In this document: one piece after another, positions 6,760 through 13,534 of the stretch
How the letters are laid out: every line of letters begins with the position of its first letter
How positions within the stretch are numbered: position 1 is the first letter of the stretch
Assembly (NCBI GenBank): GCA_025362915.1
Contig: JANYEU010000021.1
Location: 1 to 13,534 of the forward strand
Direction: 5' to 3'
Source: Chitinophagaceae bacterium
GTDB taxonomy: Bacteria > Bacteroidota > Bacteroidia > Chitinophagales > Chitinophagaceae
Length of the DNA: 13,534 nt
Notes under the pieces: generated by a model
The model's input: the letters and a program-made list of their open reading frames with translations, nothing else
What the model was told of the DNA's origin: nothing
Databases searched by the model: none
Program-made: the position numbers and the translations under genes

Positions 6760-7322
6760 CACACTGCGATTTTTTCAAGTTGAATAATTTGCTCTTGCAG
6801 TAATCTTCTTGCCTTTACCAATTGACTCCTGCTAGTACTTGCCTGAATGCCAAGCAACACTGCTATTTCATCATGACTGTAGCCTTCAATAACATTCAGG
6901 TTAAATACTGCCTTATAACCTTCTGGTAATTGGTTTATCAGTTTCATTAATTCATCCGATCCCAAGTTGCTGTATACATAAGGCTTCAGTTGTGGTTCGT
7001 TGGTGTACTTTATTTCTATTTCCTTAAATTGTAACTTTCTTTTTTGTAGGTGTTTAAGGCAAACATTTACCACTATCCTTCGCATCCATCCTTCAAAAGA
7101 CCCTTCAAATTTAAATTGGTGTACATTGTTGAAAACCCTTACAAACCCTTCTTGTAGCATATCTTCTGCCTCCATTGCATCTATGGCATATCGTAGGCAC
7201 ACAGTCATAAACTTACCAGCATATTGCTCAAAAAGCAAACGTTGGGTTTGAGGGTTCTGCTCAATGCAACCTTTTATAAGTTCGTACTCAGACAAATGAT
7301 ATAAATATTTGAGGATGCTCAC
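6759..7322 (-). CDS. ECF-type RNA polymerase sigma-70 factor
   Basis: The 187-residue protein has the two-domain layout of extracytoplasmic-function sigma factors. Region 2 spans about 25-98, with DAMEAEDMLQEGFVRVFNNV and the promoter-melting stretch FEGSFEGWMRRIVVNVCLKH. Region 4 spans about 128-182, with LPEGYKAVFNLNVIEGYSHDEIAVLLG and the helix-turn-helix ASTSRSQLVKARRLLQ that reads the -35 region. The opening HLSEYELIKGCIEQN is typical of Bacteroidota members. The start is a GTG at 7322; an in-frame TAG lies seven codons upstream and no in-frame ATG is available between them. The stop overlaps the next gene's ATG by one base (TGATG), so the TM-barrel partner is translationally coupled. 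Targets are probably envelope genes, possibly including this operon. Confidence 0.93.
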   Translation of the reverse strand: MSILKYLYHLSEYELIKGCIEQNPQTQRLLFEQYAGKFMTVCLRYAIDAMEAEDMLQEGFVRVFNNVHQFKFEGSFEGWMRRIVVNVCLKHLQKRKLQFKEIEIKYTNEPQLKPYVYSNLGSDELMKLINQLPEGYKAVFNLNVIEGYSHDEIAVLLGIQASTSRSQLVKARRLLQEQIIQLEKIAV

Positions 7323-7427
7323 ATACAGTTGATACAGTCGCTATTCTTAGTGCTGCCTGTTTGTGCTAAATTCGGTATAAAAGTAATATTATAATTTAAA
7401 AGGCAGACTCTTTCTGGTTCTTTTTGT

Positions 7428-8540
7428 TTAATCTGCTGTAAGAAACTGGCTATTTATATAATCCACCACATCAATAAGGCTATTTGTTTCTTCATATATT
7501 TTCAGTTGCCTGTCTGCACCCGTGCCACGTTCCAACATCTTTTCTATAAAGTTTATTACGTGGCGGCTGCCCAATTCGTCCACAACATCATCCACAAAAT
7601 CCAGCAGTTCCAGTATCAGTCTTCTGGTAGGCACTTCTGTTTCCTTACCAAAATCTATCATGTTCCCATCAATGCCATACCTGCTAGCCCGCCATTTGTT
7701 TTCATTAATCAATGCCCGTTGATAGATGATAAAGTTCAGGTTCTGATTCCTTAGCTTATATAGTTTGGCACAAATGGCCTGAAAAAGGGCTGTAATGGCC
7801 ATTGTTTCGTTGATGGTCATCGGCACATCGCACACCCTGAATTCTATGGTGTTAAAGAAAGGATGCACCCGCATATCCCACCAAATCTTCTTGGCATTAT
7901 CTATACAATTGGTCTTGATAAGTAGGTTGATATATTGGTCGTAAGCTTCTATATTCTCAAAATATTCCGGAATGCCGGTACGGGGGAACTTGTCAAATAC
8001 CTTGGATCGATACGATTTATATCCAGTAGAACGTCCTATCCAGAAAGGGGAATTGGTACTGAGTGCATACACATGTGGCAAAAAGTAGCGCGCAGTATTG
8101 GCAATATGCAATGCCAGATTTCTATCGGTGATGCCAATATGAACATGTAAACCAAAAATCAGGTTGCTCCGGGCAGCCTCCTGCAATTCATTCACTATTT
8201 CCTGATACCTGATGTTGTCTGTAATCAATTGGCTATGCCAATGGCTGAACGGATGCGTACCACTTGCCCCCACCCACAGCCCCATACTACCGGCTATTTC
8301 TGCAATATTGCCGCGCAGGCTTGCCACATCCATCAGTGCCTCGTCAATATCCTTACATATATCCGTACCCACTTCTACCACGGCCTGGTGCATTTCGGCT
8401 TTCACCTTATCCTTCAGTAGTTTTTGCCCTTCCTGCACTATGCGCTGTTCATGGCTTTTCAGTTCGCGGGTGGTGGGGTCTATCACCATGTATTCCTCCT
8501 CTATCCCTATTGTGAAGCTGCTTAAGTTCAAATTGCTCAT
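7428..8540 (-). CDS. YbdK-type carboxylate-amine ligase (GCS2 family)
   Basis: The 370-residue protein belongs to the glutamate-cysteine ligase 2 / YbdK family, which joins a carboxylate to an amine using ATP. Family motifs are visible: FTIGIEEEYMVID (9-21, with the metal-binding acidic cluster Glu14-16), GLHVHIGI (130-137) and TIEFRVCD (231-238). The length fits the family. E. coli YbdK shows weak glutamate-cysteine ligase activity, but the true substrates of most members are unknown. The gene follows the ATP-grasp gene by 33 bases on the same strand, so the two probably form one operon and act in succession. Glutathione synthesis is possible, but neither partner is a standard glutathione enzyme. 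Confidence 0.9.
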   Translation of the reverse strand: MSNLNLSSFTIGIEEEYMVIDPTTRELKSHEQRIVQEGQKLLKDKVKAEMHQAVVEVGTDICKDIDEALMDVASLRGNIAEIAGSMGLWVGASGTHPFSHWHSQLITDNIRYQEIVNELQEAARSNLIFGLHVHIGITDRNLALHIANTARYFLPHVYALSTNSPFWIGRSTGYKSYRSKVFDKFPRTGIPEYFENIEAYDQYINLLIKTNCIDNAKKIWWDMRVHPFFNTIEFRVCDVPMTINETMAITALFQAICAKLYKLRNQNLNFIIYQRALINENKWRASRYGIDGNMIDFGKETEVPTRRLILELLDFVDDVVDELGSRHVINFIEKMLERGTGADRQLKIYEETNSLIDVVDYINSQFLTAD

Positions 8541-8573
8541 TCAGTTTTTTTTTGAATTAGTGTTGGTAATTTA

Positions 8574-9506
8574 TTAATTATCAATGGTTATCTCATTTTT
8601 CACAAACCGTCCCCATGTATTCTTTCCGTCCTGTGTTTTGGCTATTGCATAGTTGGCCATTGTTTCCACCACCCATTCAAAGTTGGCTTCCCCCACACTT
8701 TCCCTATCGGCATCCGGTGCAGGATTACAGAAATCTATGGCATAAGGCACCCCATTGCGTAGCGCCAATTCTACCGTATTAAAATCGTAACCCAGCCATT
8801 CATTTATTTTTATCACCAATGCTTCCATCTCTGCTTTCTTTTCAGGAGAGGGAGAAAAGGTAGCCGCATAACGCAGATGGTGTGGGTTTCGGGGTTCGTA
8901 AGGCATGATTAATACTTCTTTTCCACCAATGCAATAACAACGGTAATATTCCTCAAAAACAATCTCTTCCTGCAATAACATCACTAATTGACCCGTTTCG
9001 GCGTGTTTGCTAAAAAAATCTGCTTGGTCGGTCACCCTATAAACATTCTTCCAACCGCCGCCCGCAAAAGGTTTCATATAGGCAGGAAACCCTACATAGT
9101 TAAAGATAGTTTCCCAATCCAGCGGATAAGAAAGGTTACTGAATGATTGGGCAGAAGTATCGTCGGGCAATCTGTTTGAAGGAAGTATCGCCGTTTTGGG
9201 AACAGAAACGCCTATCTTGGTGGCAAGGCAATTATTGAAAAATTTTTCATCGGCACTAAACCAAAAAGGATTATTGATGACGACCGTGCCACAAAGCCAG
9301 GCATTTTTTAGATAGGCACGATAAAAGGGTACATCCTGACTGATGCGGTCTATTATTACTGCATATCCCGATGGTTCTCCCTGCATCACTTTGTTTATCA
9401 GCACAGGTTCAGCCAGTATCCCGTTCATGTTTTTGCTATTTATCCTTGCTATCACCGCCTCAGGAAAGCTTCTTTCTTTCCCGTAAAGGATACCTATCTT
9501 TTTCAT
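8574..9506 (-). CDS. ATP-grasp ligase, substrate unknown
   Basis: The 310-residue protein shows an ATP-grasp fold. After an N-terminal domain with an alpha/beta start (KKIGILYGKE), NNPFWFSADEKFF (78-90) leads into the ATP-binding part. Lys145 in AYMKPFAGGGWKNVYRV (142-158) is the likely phosphate-contacting lysine with a glycine-rich loop. QEEIVFEEYYRCY (179-191) supplies adenine contacts. The metal site is Glu246 in NTVELAL with Asp258 and Asn261 in YAIDFCNPAPD. Such enzymes activate a carboxylate as acyl phosphate and couple it to an amine. It is the first gene of an operon with the YbdK-type ligase. The start at 9506 is followed directly by a strand-forming N-terminus; an 8-bp inverted repeat overlaps the start codon. 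The substrate cannot be told from sequence. Confidence 0.82.
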   Translation of the reverse strand: MKKIGILYGKERSFPEAVIARINSKNMNGILAEPVLINKVMQGEPSGYAVIIDRISQDVPFYRAYLKNAWLCGTVVINNPFWFSADEKFFNNCLATKIGVSVPKTAILPSNRLPDDTSAQSFSNLSYPLDWETIFNYVGFPAYMKPFAGGGWKNVYRVTDQADFFSKHAETGQLVMLLQEEIVFEEYYRCYCIGGKEVLIMPYEPRNPHHLRYAATFSPSPEKKAEMEALVIKINEWLGYDFNTVELALRNGVPYAIDFCNPAPDADRESVGEANFEWVVETMANYAIAKTQDGKNTWGRFVKNEITIDN

Positions 9507-9538
9507 AACCTAAATGATTGGCTATAAATGTAGGTTAT
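9505..9538. promoter_or_regulatory. Inverted repeat over the ATP-grasp start
   Basis: ATAACCTA (9505-9512) and TAGGTTAT (9531-9538) are exact reverse complements 18 bases apart. The right arm overlaps TACATTTA (minus strand, 9531-9524), a near match to the Bacteroidota TAnnTTTG box. The layout could be an operator or a leader hairpin, but an 8-bp arm can occur by chance. Confidence 0.3.
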
Positions 9539-9750
9539 TACCTTTTGAAAGTTGATTATTTCTATATATTATTATAATGGATGGATGAAAGATGTTTGTA
9601 TTTTTAAACCTATAAGAAAGGAATACATGCATTGATTAAGGCAACAGGAAGGAATATATTTAGGTTATAGATGCTTCATTAATTATTTTTTGGCAATAAG
9701 AAACACCTGTTTGCATGGCATCTTTTGTTTACTTCCACATAGAAAAATCT
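9507..9750. other. AT-rich intergenic spacer before the tandem repeat
   Basis: Apart from the inverted repeat next to the ATP-grasp start, no gene or clear element is seen. The last 25 or so bases look like a shortened version of the tandem repeat that follows: read in the plus frame they give IEKSVEM, against IEKRVNTPVEM in the full units. Confidence 0.5.
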
Positions 9751-10066
9751 GTAGAAATGCGGTTCTCGATTGAGAAGAGAGTAAATACACCTGTAGAAAT
9801 GCAGTTCTTGATTGAGAAGGGAGTAAATACACCTGTAGAAATGCGGTTCTCGATTGAGAAGAGAGTAAATACACCTGTAGAAATGCAGTTCTCGATTGAG
9901 AAGGCAGTAAATACACCTGTAGAAATGGGGTTCTCGATTGAGAAGGCAGCAAATACACCTGTAGAAATGCGGTTCTCGATTGAGAAGGCAGTAAATACAC
10001 CTGTAGAAATGCGGTTCTCGATTGAGAAGGCAGCAAATACACCTGTAGAAATGCGGTTCTCGATTG
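9751..10066. repeat. 42-bp tandem repeat, seven full copies plus a partial
   Basis: Copies begin at 9751, 9793, 9835, 9877, 9919, 9961 and 10003, with a half copy from 10045. Each unit starts GTAGAAATG and contains the small palindrome TTCTCgattGAGAA (TTCTTgattGAGAA in copy 2). Only six positions of the 42 vary between copies (10, 11, 17, 28, 29 and 32), so the array is young or kept uniform. Because 42 is a multiple of three, several frames stay open through it, which creates spurious reading frames on both strands. None has a convincing start or non-repeat domain. Confidence 0.93.
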
Positions 10067-10089
10067 TAAACCCTATTTGTGGGTTTTTT
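10067..10089 (+). terminator. Weak terminator-like hairpin after the repeat array
   Basis: AAACCC (10068-10073) and GGGTTT (10081-10086) form a 6-bp stem with a 7-base loop, followed by further T residues. A competing 8-bp pair GTAAACCC (10066-10073) with GGGTTTAC (10096-10103) is also possible. The stem has only three G-C pairs, so termination is uncertain. Confidence 0.25.
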
Positions 10090-10214
10090 GCAGGTGGGTT
10101 TACATTTGGAAAGAGGTATGGGGTAGTTGTTATTCTATCAAGTAGAAAACATTTAACACACAATCATTTAATCATAACTATAAGTTTACCTGCTACTCCT
10201 TTACTTTGTAATTA

Positions 10215-11555
10215 ATGAGGTCTACCTATTTATATATGCTTTTGGGGTTGTTGTTTATTTTGCCAATAAATAAGATTGCTGCGCAAAAAACTGCTTCAAC
10301 GCCTGCCTTGGAAGCGGATATGGAACGTGCATCCTTATTGATGCCTTGGGATGATGCAGGTAAGCACATTAAGGAAAATATATTTGTCAGGGCAATTGTA
10401 AACAAAAATACTTGTTACGTAGGCGAACCCTTGTTGGTTACGTATAAGCTTTTCACCAGACTTCAATCGCACTCGAAAGTAGTGGATGCACCAACTTTTA
10501 CAGGGTGCAGTGTAATTGAAATGACTACCAACGACCTGAAACAAGAAAAGGAAATAGTAGGAGGGAAGCTTTATAAAACATTTATAATACGGAAGGTTCA
10601 GTTGGTGCCCTTGCAGGAAGGGATTCTTGCTTTGGGCGAAGTATCGGTAGATAATGAAGTGATTCTTTATCAAGGCACAAACGGCAGTTACAATACCATA
10701 AAGAAGCAAGTGCACCTTGCCAACAGTGCCGTAGCAATACAGGTAAAACCATTGCCACCCAACATAACAAAGGATTCATCTACCGGGGTGGTGGGGAAGT
10801 TTTTTATGACTGGAAAATTAACCAAGACAATTGATACGGCCAATGACAACAATGCACTCGAATTGACCATTACCGGAAGCGGCAACTTTATGAACATGTA
10901 TTGCCCGTTGGTGCAATGGCCGGCAGGCATTCAGGCGTATGAACCAAAAGTGTCTGAGATGCTGGATAAGTTGGCTTTTCCTGTGTTGGGCGAAAAGAAG
11001 TTTATCATTCCTTTTACCTGTAAGCACCAAGGAGAATTTATCATCCCTGCCGTTAGCCTTACTTATTTTGATGCAGATGCGGGCAAATATGCTACGGCAA
11101 GCATTGATTCCATCCATCTGAAAGTATTACCGGCTGTGCCATTGATTGATCCTGACAAGCTAGCTGTGGGCATTACCAACCTGAAATATTTATGGATAAT
11201 ACCCGGCATCGCCGCCATGGTAGGGCTGGTGATGATGTATTATTCTACCAGAAAAAAGAAAATAAGTATTGAGTCAAAGCCAGATGCAATCAGTAAAAAG
11301 AACAATATTTCGGACGAGAGTAAGGTTCCTTACGCTGAAAGATTAGCCGCTTTACTATTAACTATAAACAATACGGGTTTTTATATTGAAGCGAAAGAAT
11401 TGACCTTTGATATTATAGAAGATATTACTGCTGACGATGATATAAAATCTTTAGAGGAAGTACTCGCACTATGTAATGAGGCTCTGTACGCTTACAAAGA
11501 GGTGGATAAGGAACAGATTATAATTGCACTGCGGTATGGTATTGAGGCTTTATAA
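10215..11555 (+). CDS. BatD-like membrane protein
   Basis: The 446-residue protein has a signal peptide (hydrophobic 5-17, likely cut after Ala23 in KIAAQ) and a large extracytoplasmic part made of beta-sandwich-like repeats. NIFVRAIVNKNTCYVGEPLLVTY (55-77) is the first repeat; GVVGKFFMTG (191-200) through LELTITGSGNF (215-225) and FIIPFTCKHQGEFIIPAVSLTYF (263-285) match the pattern of BatD ('oxygen tolerance') proteins. One TM helix (about 325-343) and a Lys-rich stop lead to a cytoplasmic tail of about 100 residues. BatD usually sits with MoxR, BatA, BatB and TPR proteins; none is next to it here. The ATG overlaps the end of a repeat-derived frame as TAATG, probably by chance. A near -7 box (TTACTTTG, 10201-10208) lies only 6 bases upstream. 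Confidence 0.75.
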   Translation: MRSTYLYMLLGLLFILPINKIAAQKTASTPALEADMERASLLMPWDDAGKHIKENIFVRAIVNKNTCYVGEPLLVTYKLFTRLQSHSKVVDAPTFTGCSVIEMTTNDLKQEKEIVGGKLYKTFIIRKVQLVPLQEGILALGEVSVDNEVILYQGTNGSYNTIKKQVHLANSAVAIQVKPLPPNITKDSSTGVVGKFFMTGKLTKTIDTANDNNALELTITGSGNFMNMYCPLVQWPAGIQAYEPKVSEMLDKLAFPVLGEKKFIIPFTCKHQGEFIIPAVSLTYFDADAGKYATASIDSIHLKVLPAVPLIDPDKLAVGITNLKYLWIIPGIAAMVGLVMMYYSTRKKKISIESKPDAISKKNNISDESKVPYAERLAALLLTINNTGFYIEAKELTFDIIEDITADDDIKSLEEVLALCNEALYAYKEVDKEQIIIALRYGIEAL

Positions 11556-11563
11556 GGTACAAC

Positions 11564-12268
11564 TTATTCTACATACTTATAGCCCACACCCCGCACCGAT
11601 TGAAAGTGTTTTGGTGTACGTATATCCAGCTCAAAGTTCTTCCGGAAACTCAATATAAAGTTGTCTATTGTGCGTGTGGTAGGGTAAACGTTGTAGCCCC
11701 AAACAACCTGCAATATCTTTTCCCTCGTCACCACTTCGCCCTTGTTTTCTATCAATAGTTTCAATAGCATTGTTTCTTTCTTACTCAGTTCTATCGTAGT
11801 GCCATCATGCGTTGTGGCATTCTGCGATTTAAAGTTGATGGTGTTTCCACCAAAACTATAACTATCACCAATGCTTTCCTTTACCTGCATCTTCTGGTTC
11901 TTGGTTATCAACTTCTCTACGCGTAGCAGTAATTCTTCCAGGTTAAAAGGTTTTGTCAAGTAATCGTCTGCTCCTTTCTTCAATCCCAATACCTTGTCTG
12001 CGCTGGTATTCTTGGCACTCAGCATCAATATGGGCGTATCCATATTGTTCACCCGCATTGTCTCTGCCACGGTTATACCATCCACTTCCGGCATCATCAC
12101 GTCAAGCACCACCAAATCGAAATATCCATTAGCCAATGCCTTCAGCGCCTGTGTACCATTAAAGGCACTCGTCACTTCATAACCTTCCATTTCCAGATTC
12201 AATCTTAGAGCCTCATGAAGATTCTCTTCATCATCTGCCAGTAATATATTCCCCTTATTTTCTTTCAT
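11564..12268 (-). CDS. OmpR-family response regulator
   Basis: The 234-residue protein has a receiver domain (about 6-120) with acidic pocket Asp12-Asp13, phosphoacceptor Asp56 in LVVLDVMMPEVDG, switch Ser84 and Lys106 in DYLTKPF. A winged-helix DNA-binding domain follows (about 137-234) with LSKKETMLLKLL, VVTREKILQVVWG, the recognition segment TRTIDNFILSFRKNFE and the terminal RGVGYKYVE. The length is standard. It is probably phosphorylated by the kinase encoded just upstream; the two genes overlap by 14 bases. It resembles Bacteroidota RprY-type regulators, but that assignment is not certain. Its stop is 8 bases from the end of the convergent BatD-like gene. Confidence 0.95.
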   Translation of the reverse strand: MKENKGNILLADDEENLHEALRLNLEMEGYEVTSAFNGTQALKALANGYFDLVVLDVMMPEVDGITVAETMRVNNMDTPILMLSAKNTSADKVLGLKKGADDYLTKPFNLEELLLRVEKLITKNQKMQVKESIGDSYSFGGNTINFKSQNATTHDGTTIELSKKETMLLKLLIENKGEVVTREKILQVVWGYNVYPTTRTIDNFILSFRKNFELDIRTPKHFQSVRGVGYKYVE

Positions 12269-13244
12269 TGCTACTGTTTAGTGTCACCGTAAAAATACTT
12301 CCTGTTGGGGTATTGTCAGTTATGGCAATATGACCCTTATGTCCTGTTGCTATCTTTTTACACAGATACAAGCCAAGCCCTGTTCCCTTTGCATTCCTCG
12401 TGCTTTCATCGCCACTTCGATAAAACTTCTGAAATATCTGCTTCTTCTCCTCATTGTTTATGCCCGCGCCTTCATCGGTCACCGTTAGTATTGCCTTGCC
12501 TAACTCTTCTTTTAAACCAATGATTATTTTGGCATCCGCAGGCGAATACTTCAACGCATTTTCTATCAGGTTATTCACCAGCATCTGTAGCTGCAATTCC
12601 TCGCCAAGCACATATATCCCTTCGTTGATATTACTATGTATCTTTCTTTGTGGGTAACGGATGGTAAAGTTCTCTGCGCATCCCGCCACCGTATCGCTCC
12701 AGTTTATCTCTTGCTTGATTGTTTTATAGGCACCTGCATCCAATTGCGCAGCTAATAATATATTGTTACAAAGGGTATTCAATCTGTTGGCTTCCTGTAG
12801 CGTATTGCGGATGAGGCGTTGTTGGGTTACTTCGTCCAGCTTTCTTTTTTGAAGAGTTTCCAAGTTTAGTTGTGTAACTGCAATGGGGGTTTTCAGCTCG
12901 TGCGTTACCGCCATCATAAAGTTGTGTTGTTGTTGCGATAGCCTTATCTGTCTTCTGGTAGCACGAAATACAAACACTGCACCGAGTAGTATCAATGCCA
13001 GAAAGGTAGATCCTTCGCCAATGTACTGTGCAACTTTTCTGCTATGGGCAGTTTCTATCAACGAAACCTTTTCCATATACTGTGGATCATCCTTTTTCAG
13101 CTCCACCATTCGCATGTTCGCCATCAGGCTATTCTGGTTTTGCAAAGCCACAAACCACCATACCAATGCGGCAATCATATATACCAGCAGCACCCAGTAC
13201 ACCACGGTTACCGTAAGCAACCTTCTTTTGGCATTTGTTATCAT
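12255..13244 (-). CDS. Sensor histidine kinase
   Basis: The 329-residue membrane kinase has two TM helices (about 12-33 and 79-95) framing a short extracytoplasmic segment of about 45 residues, too small for a classic ligand domain. The dimerisation helix carries the phosphorylated His115 in THELKTPI. The ATPase domain shows the N box (NNLIENALKYS, 224-234), G1 (DEGAGI, 257-262), F box (FQKFYRSGD, 271-279) and G2 (GTGLGLYL, 287-294). It should autophosphorylate and pass phosphate to the adjacent regulator. Its ATG overlaps the gldH stop as ATGA, so kinase and gliding lipoprotein are translationally coupled. RprX-type is a plausible but unproved name. Confidence 0.95.
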   Translation of the reverse strand: MITNAKRRLLTVTVVYWVLLVYMIAALVWWFVALQNQNSLMANMRMVELKKDDPQYMEKVSLIETAHSRKVAQYIGEGSTFLALILLGAVFVFRATRRQIRLSQQQHNFMMAVTHELKTPIAVTQLNLETLQKRKLDEVTQQRLIRNTLQEANRLNTLCNNILLAAQLDAGAYKTIKQEINWSDTVAGCAENFTIRYPQRKIHSNINEGIYVLGEELQLQMLVNNLIENALKYSPADAKIIIGLKEELGKAILTVTDEGAGINNEEKKQIFQKFYRSGDESTRNAKGTGLGLYLCKKIATGHKGHIAITDNTPTGSIFTVTLNSSNERK

Positions 13245-13534
13245 GGTATGGCTTTTTCTACCCTGATGCCTGCATCGAGTACAGATTCCAATGGGTTTTC
13301 ACGCATTGTCTGTTGGAGGGTAAACTGATAATCGCCCTTCTTTAGTTTGATGGGTGCTGATGTAATGCGTACCCTGTGCGTAAAAATGTCATCAAGCCCG
13401 CTGCCCAGCCATCCCTTGCCATTGTTTGCCAATATCAGTTCCAGTTGTTGGCTTACCGGTGCGCTGCCGGGAGCCTTGGTGGTTACGTTCACCCAGAGGT
13501 TATTGTAATGATAGGCATCCTCGTGGCGCACCAC
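13241..13534 (-). CDS. gldH: Gliding motility lipoprotein GldH, 5'-truncated by window
   Basis: Ninety-seven C-terminal residues are present; the frame is open at the window edge, so roughly 60 N-terminal residues, including the expected signal peptide and lipobox, are outside. RHEDAYHYNNLWVNV, the segment LANNGKGWLGSGLDDIFTHR, GDYQFTLQQTMRENPL and the end GIRVEKAIP match the conserved GldH pattern. GldH is an outer-membrane lipoprotein needed for gliding and linked to type IX secretion in Flavobacterium johnsoniae. The GTG codons at the edge are not evidence of a start. It heads an overlapped unit with a two-component system (ATGA junction at 13244-13241). Confidence 0.85.
   Translation of the reverse strand: MVRHEDAYHYNNLWVNVTTKAPGSAPVSQQLELILANNGKGWLGSGLDDIFTHRVRITSAPIKLKKGDYQFTLQQTMRENPLESVLDAGIRVEKAIP

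Noticed and set aside
6760..6762. GTG as start of the TM-barrel gene
   Set aside because: The adjacent ATG at 6759 overlaps the sigma stop as TGATG and gives a more usual start; the difference is one residue.
8212..8577. Plus-strand frame of 121 residues opposite the YbdK-type ligase
   Set aside because: It lies entirely antisense to a gene with clear family motifs and shows no recognisable protein features.
9751..10066. CRISPR array
   Set aside because: The 42-bp units are directly contiguous with no unique spacers between repeats, and no cas genes are present.
9683..10163. Two minus-strand frames through the same tandem repeat
   Set aside because: They lack convincing starts and non-repeat domains. 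One begins at a GTG inside the array with a TAG just upstream; the other has no third-position variation.
9715..10215. Plus-strand frame of 166 residues made of the repeat VEMRFSIEKRVNTP
   Set aside because: No variable site among copies falls in the third codon position of this frame, the ends look non-protein, and the frame stays open only because the unit is 42 bp.

Overview
The window looks like a chromosomal segment from a Bacteroidota bacterium, most likely close to Chitinophagaceae. Supporting signs are a T9SS C-terminal sorting domain, a GldH gliding lipoprotein, a BatD-type protein, an ECF sigma factor followed by a transmembrane protein with a barrel-like C-terminus, TAnnTTTG-type promoter boxes, few Shine-Dalgarno sites and an AT-rich composition. 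No rRNA, tRNA, CRISPR array or complete insertion sequence was seen.

Region 1 (1 to about 2640) is accessory DNA. It holds palindrome-rich non-coding sequence, a PD-(D/E)xK nuclease gene of the Rpn family, and flanking repeats arranged like an integron gene cassette: a direct repeat at both borders plus an inverted 15-mer hugging the gene. Next come two broken genes fused head to head at a GGTACC palindrome: an MDR-family oxidoreductase lacking its N-terminal half, and the C-terminal tail of a T9SS-secreted protein. A cluster of strong hairpins closes the region.

Region 2 (2663-4170, + strand) is a coupled pair: peptide deformylase and an exported protein of unknown function. Region 3 (4198-7322, - strand) is an apparent three-gene operon: ECF sigma factor, single-TM protein with a long linker and barrel-like C-terminus, and a lipoprotein. 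Region 4 (7428-9506, - strand) pairs an ATP-grasp ligase with a YbdK-type carboxylate-amine ligase, probably making an unknown amide-bonded product.

Region 5 (9507-10214) has no convincing gene and carries a 42-bp tandem repeat (seven full copies plus a partial one). Region 6 (10215-11555, + strand) is a lone BatD-like membrane protein. Region 7 (11564-13534, - strand) is a tightly overlapped operon: gldH (5' end outside the window), a sensor histidine kinase and an OmpR-type response regulator.

The best candidates for an undescribed system are the sigma/TM-barrel/lipoprotein operon, the two-ligase pair and the cassette-like Rpn unit. All functional assignments rest on reading motifs by eye; no database search was run.
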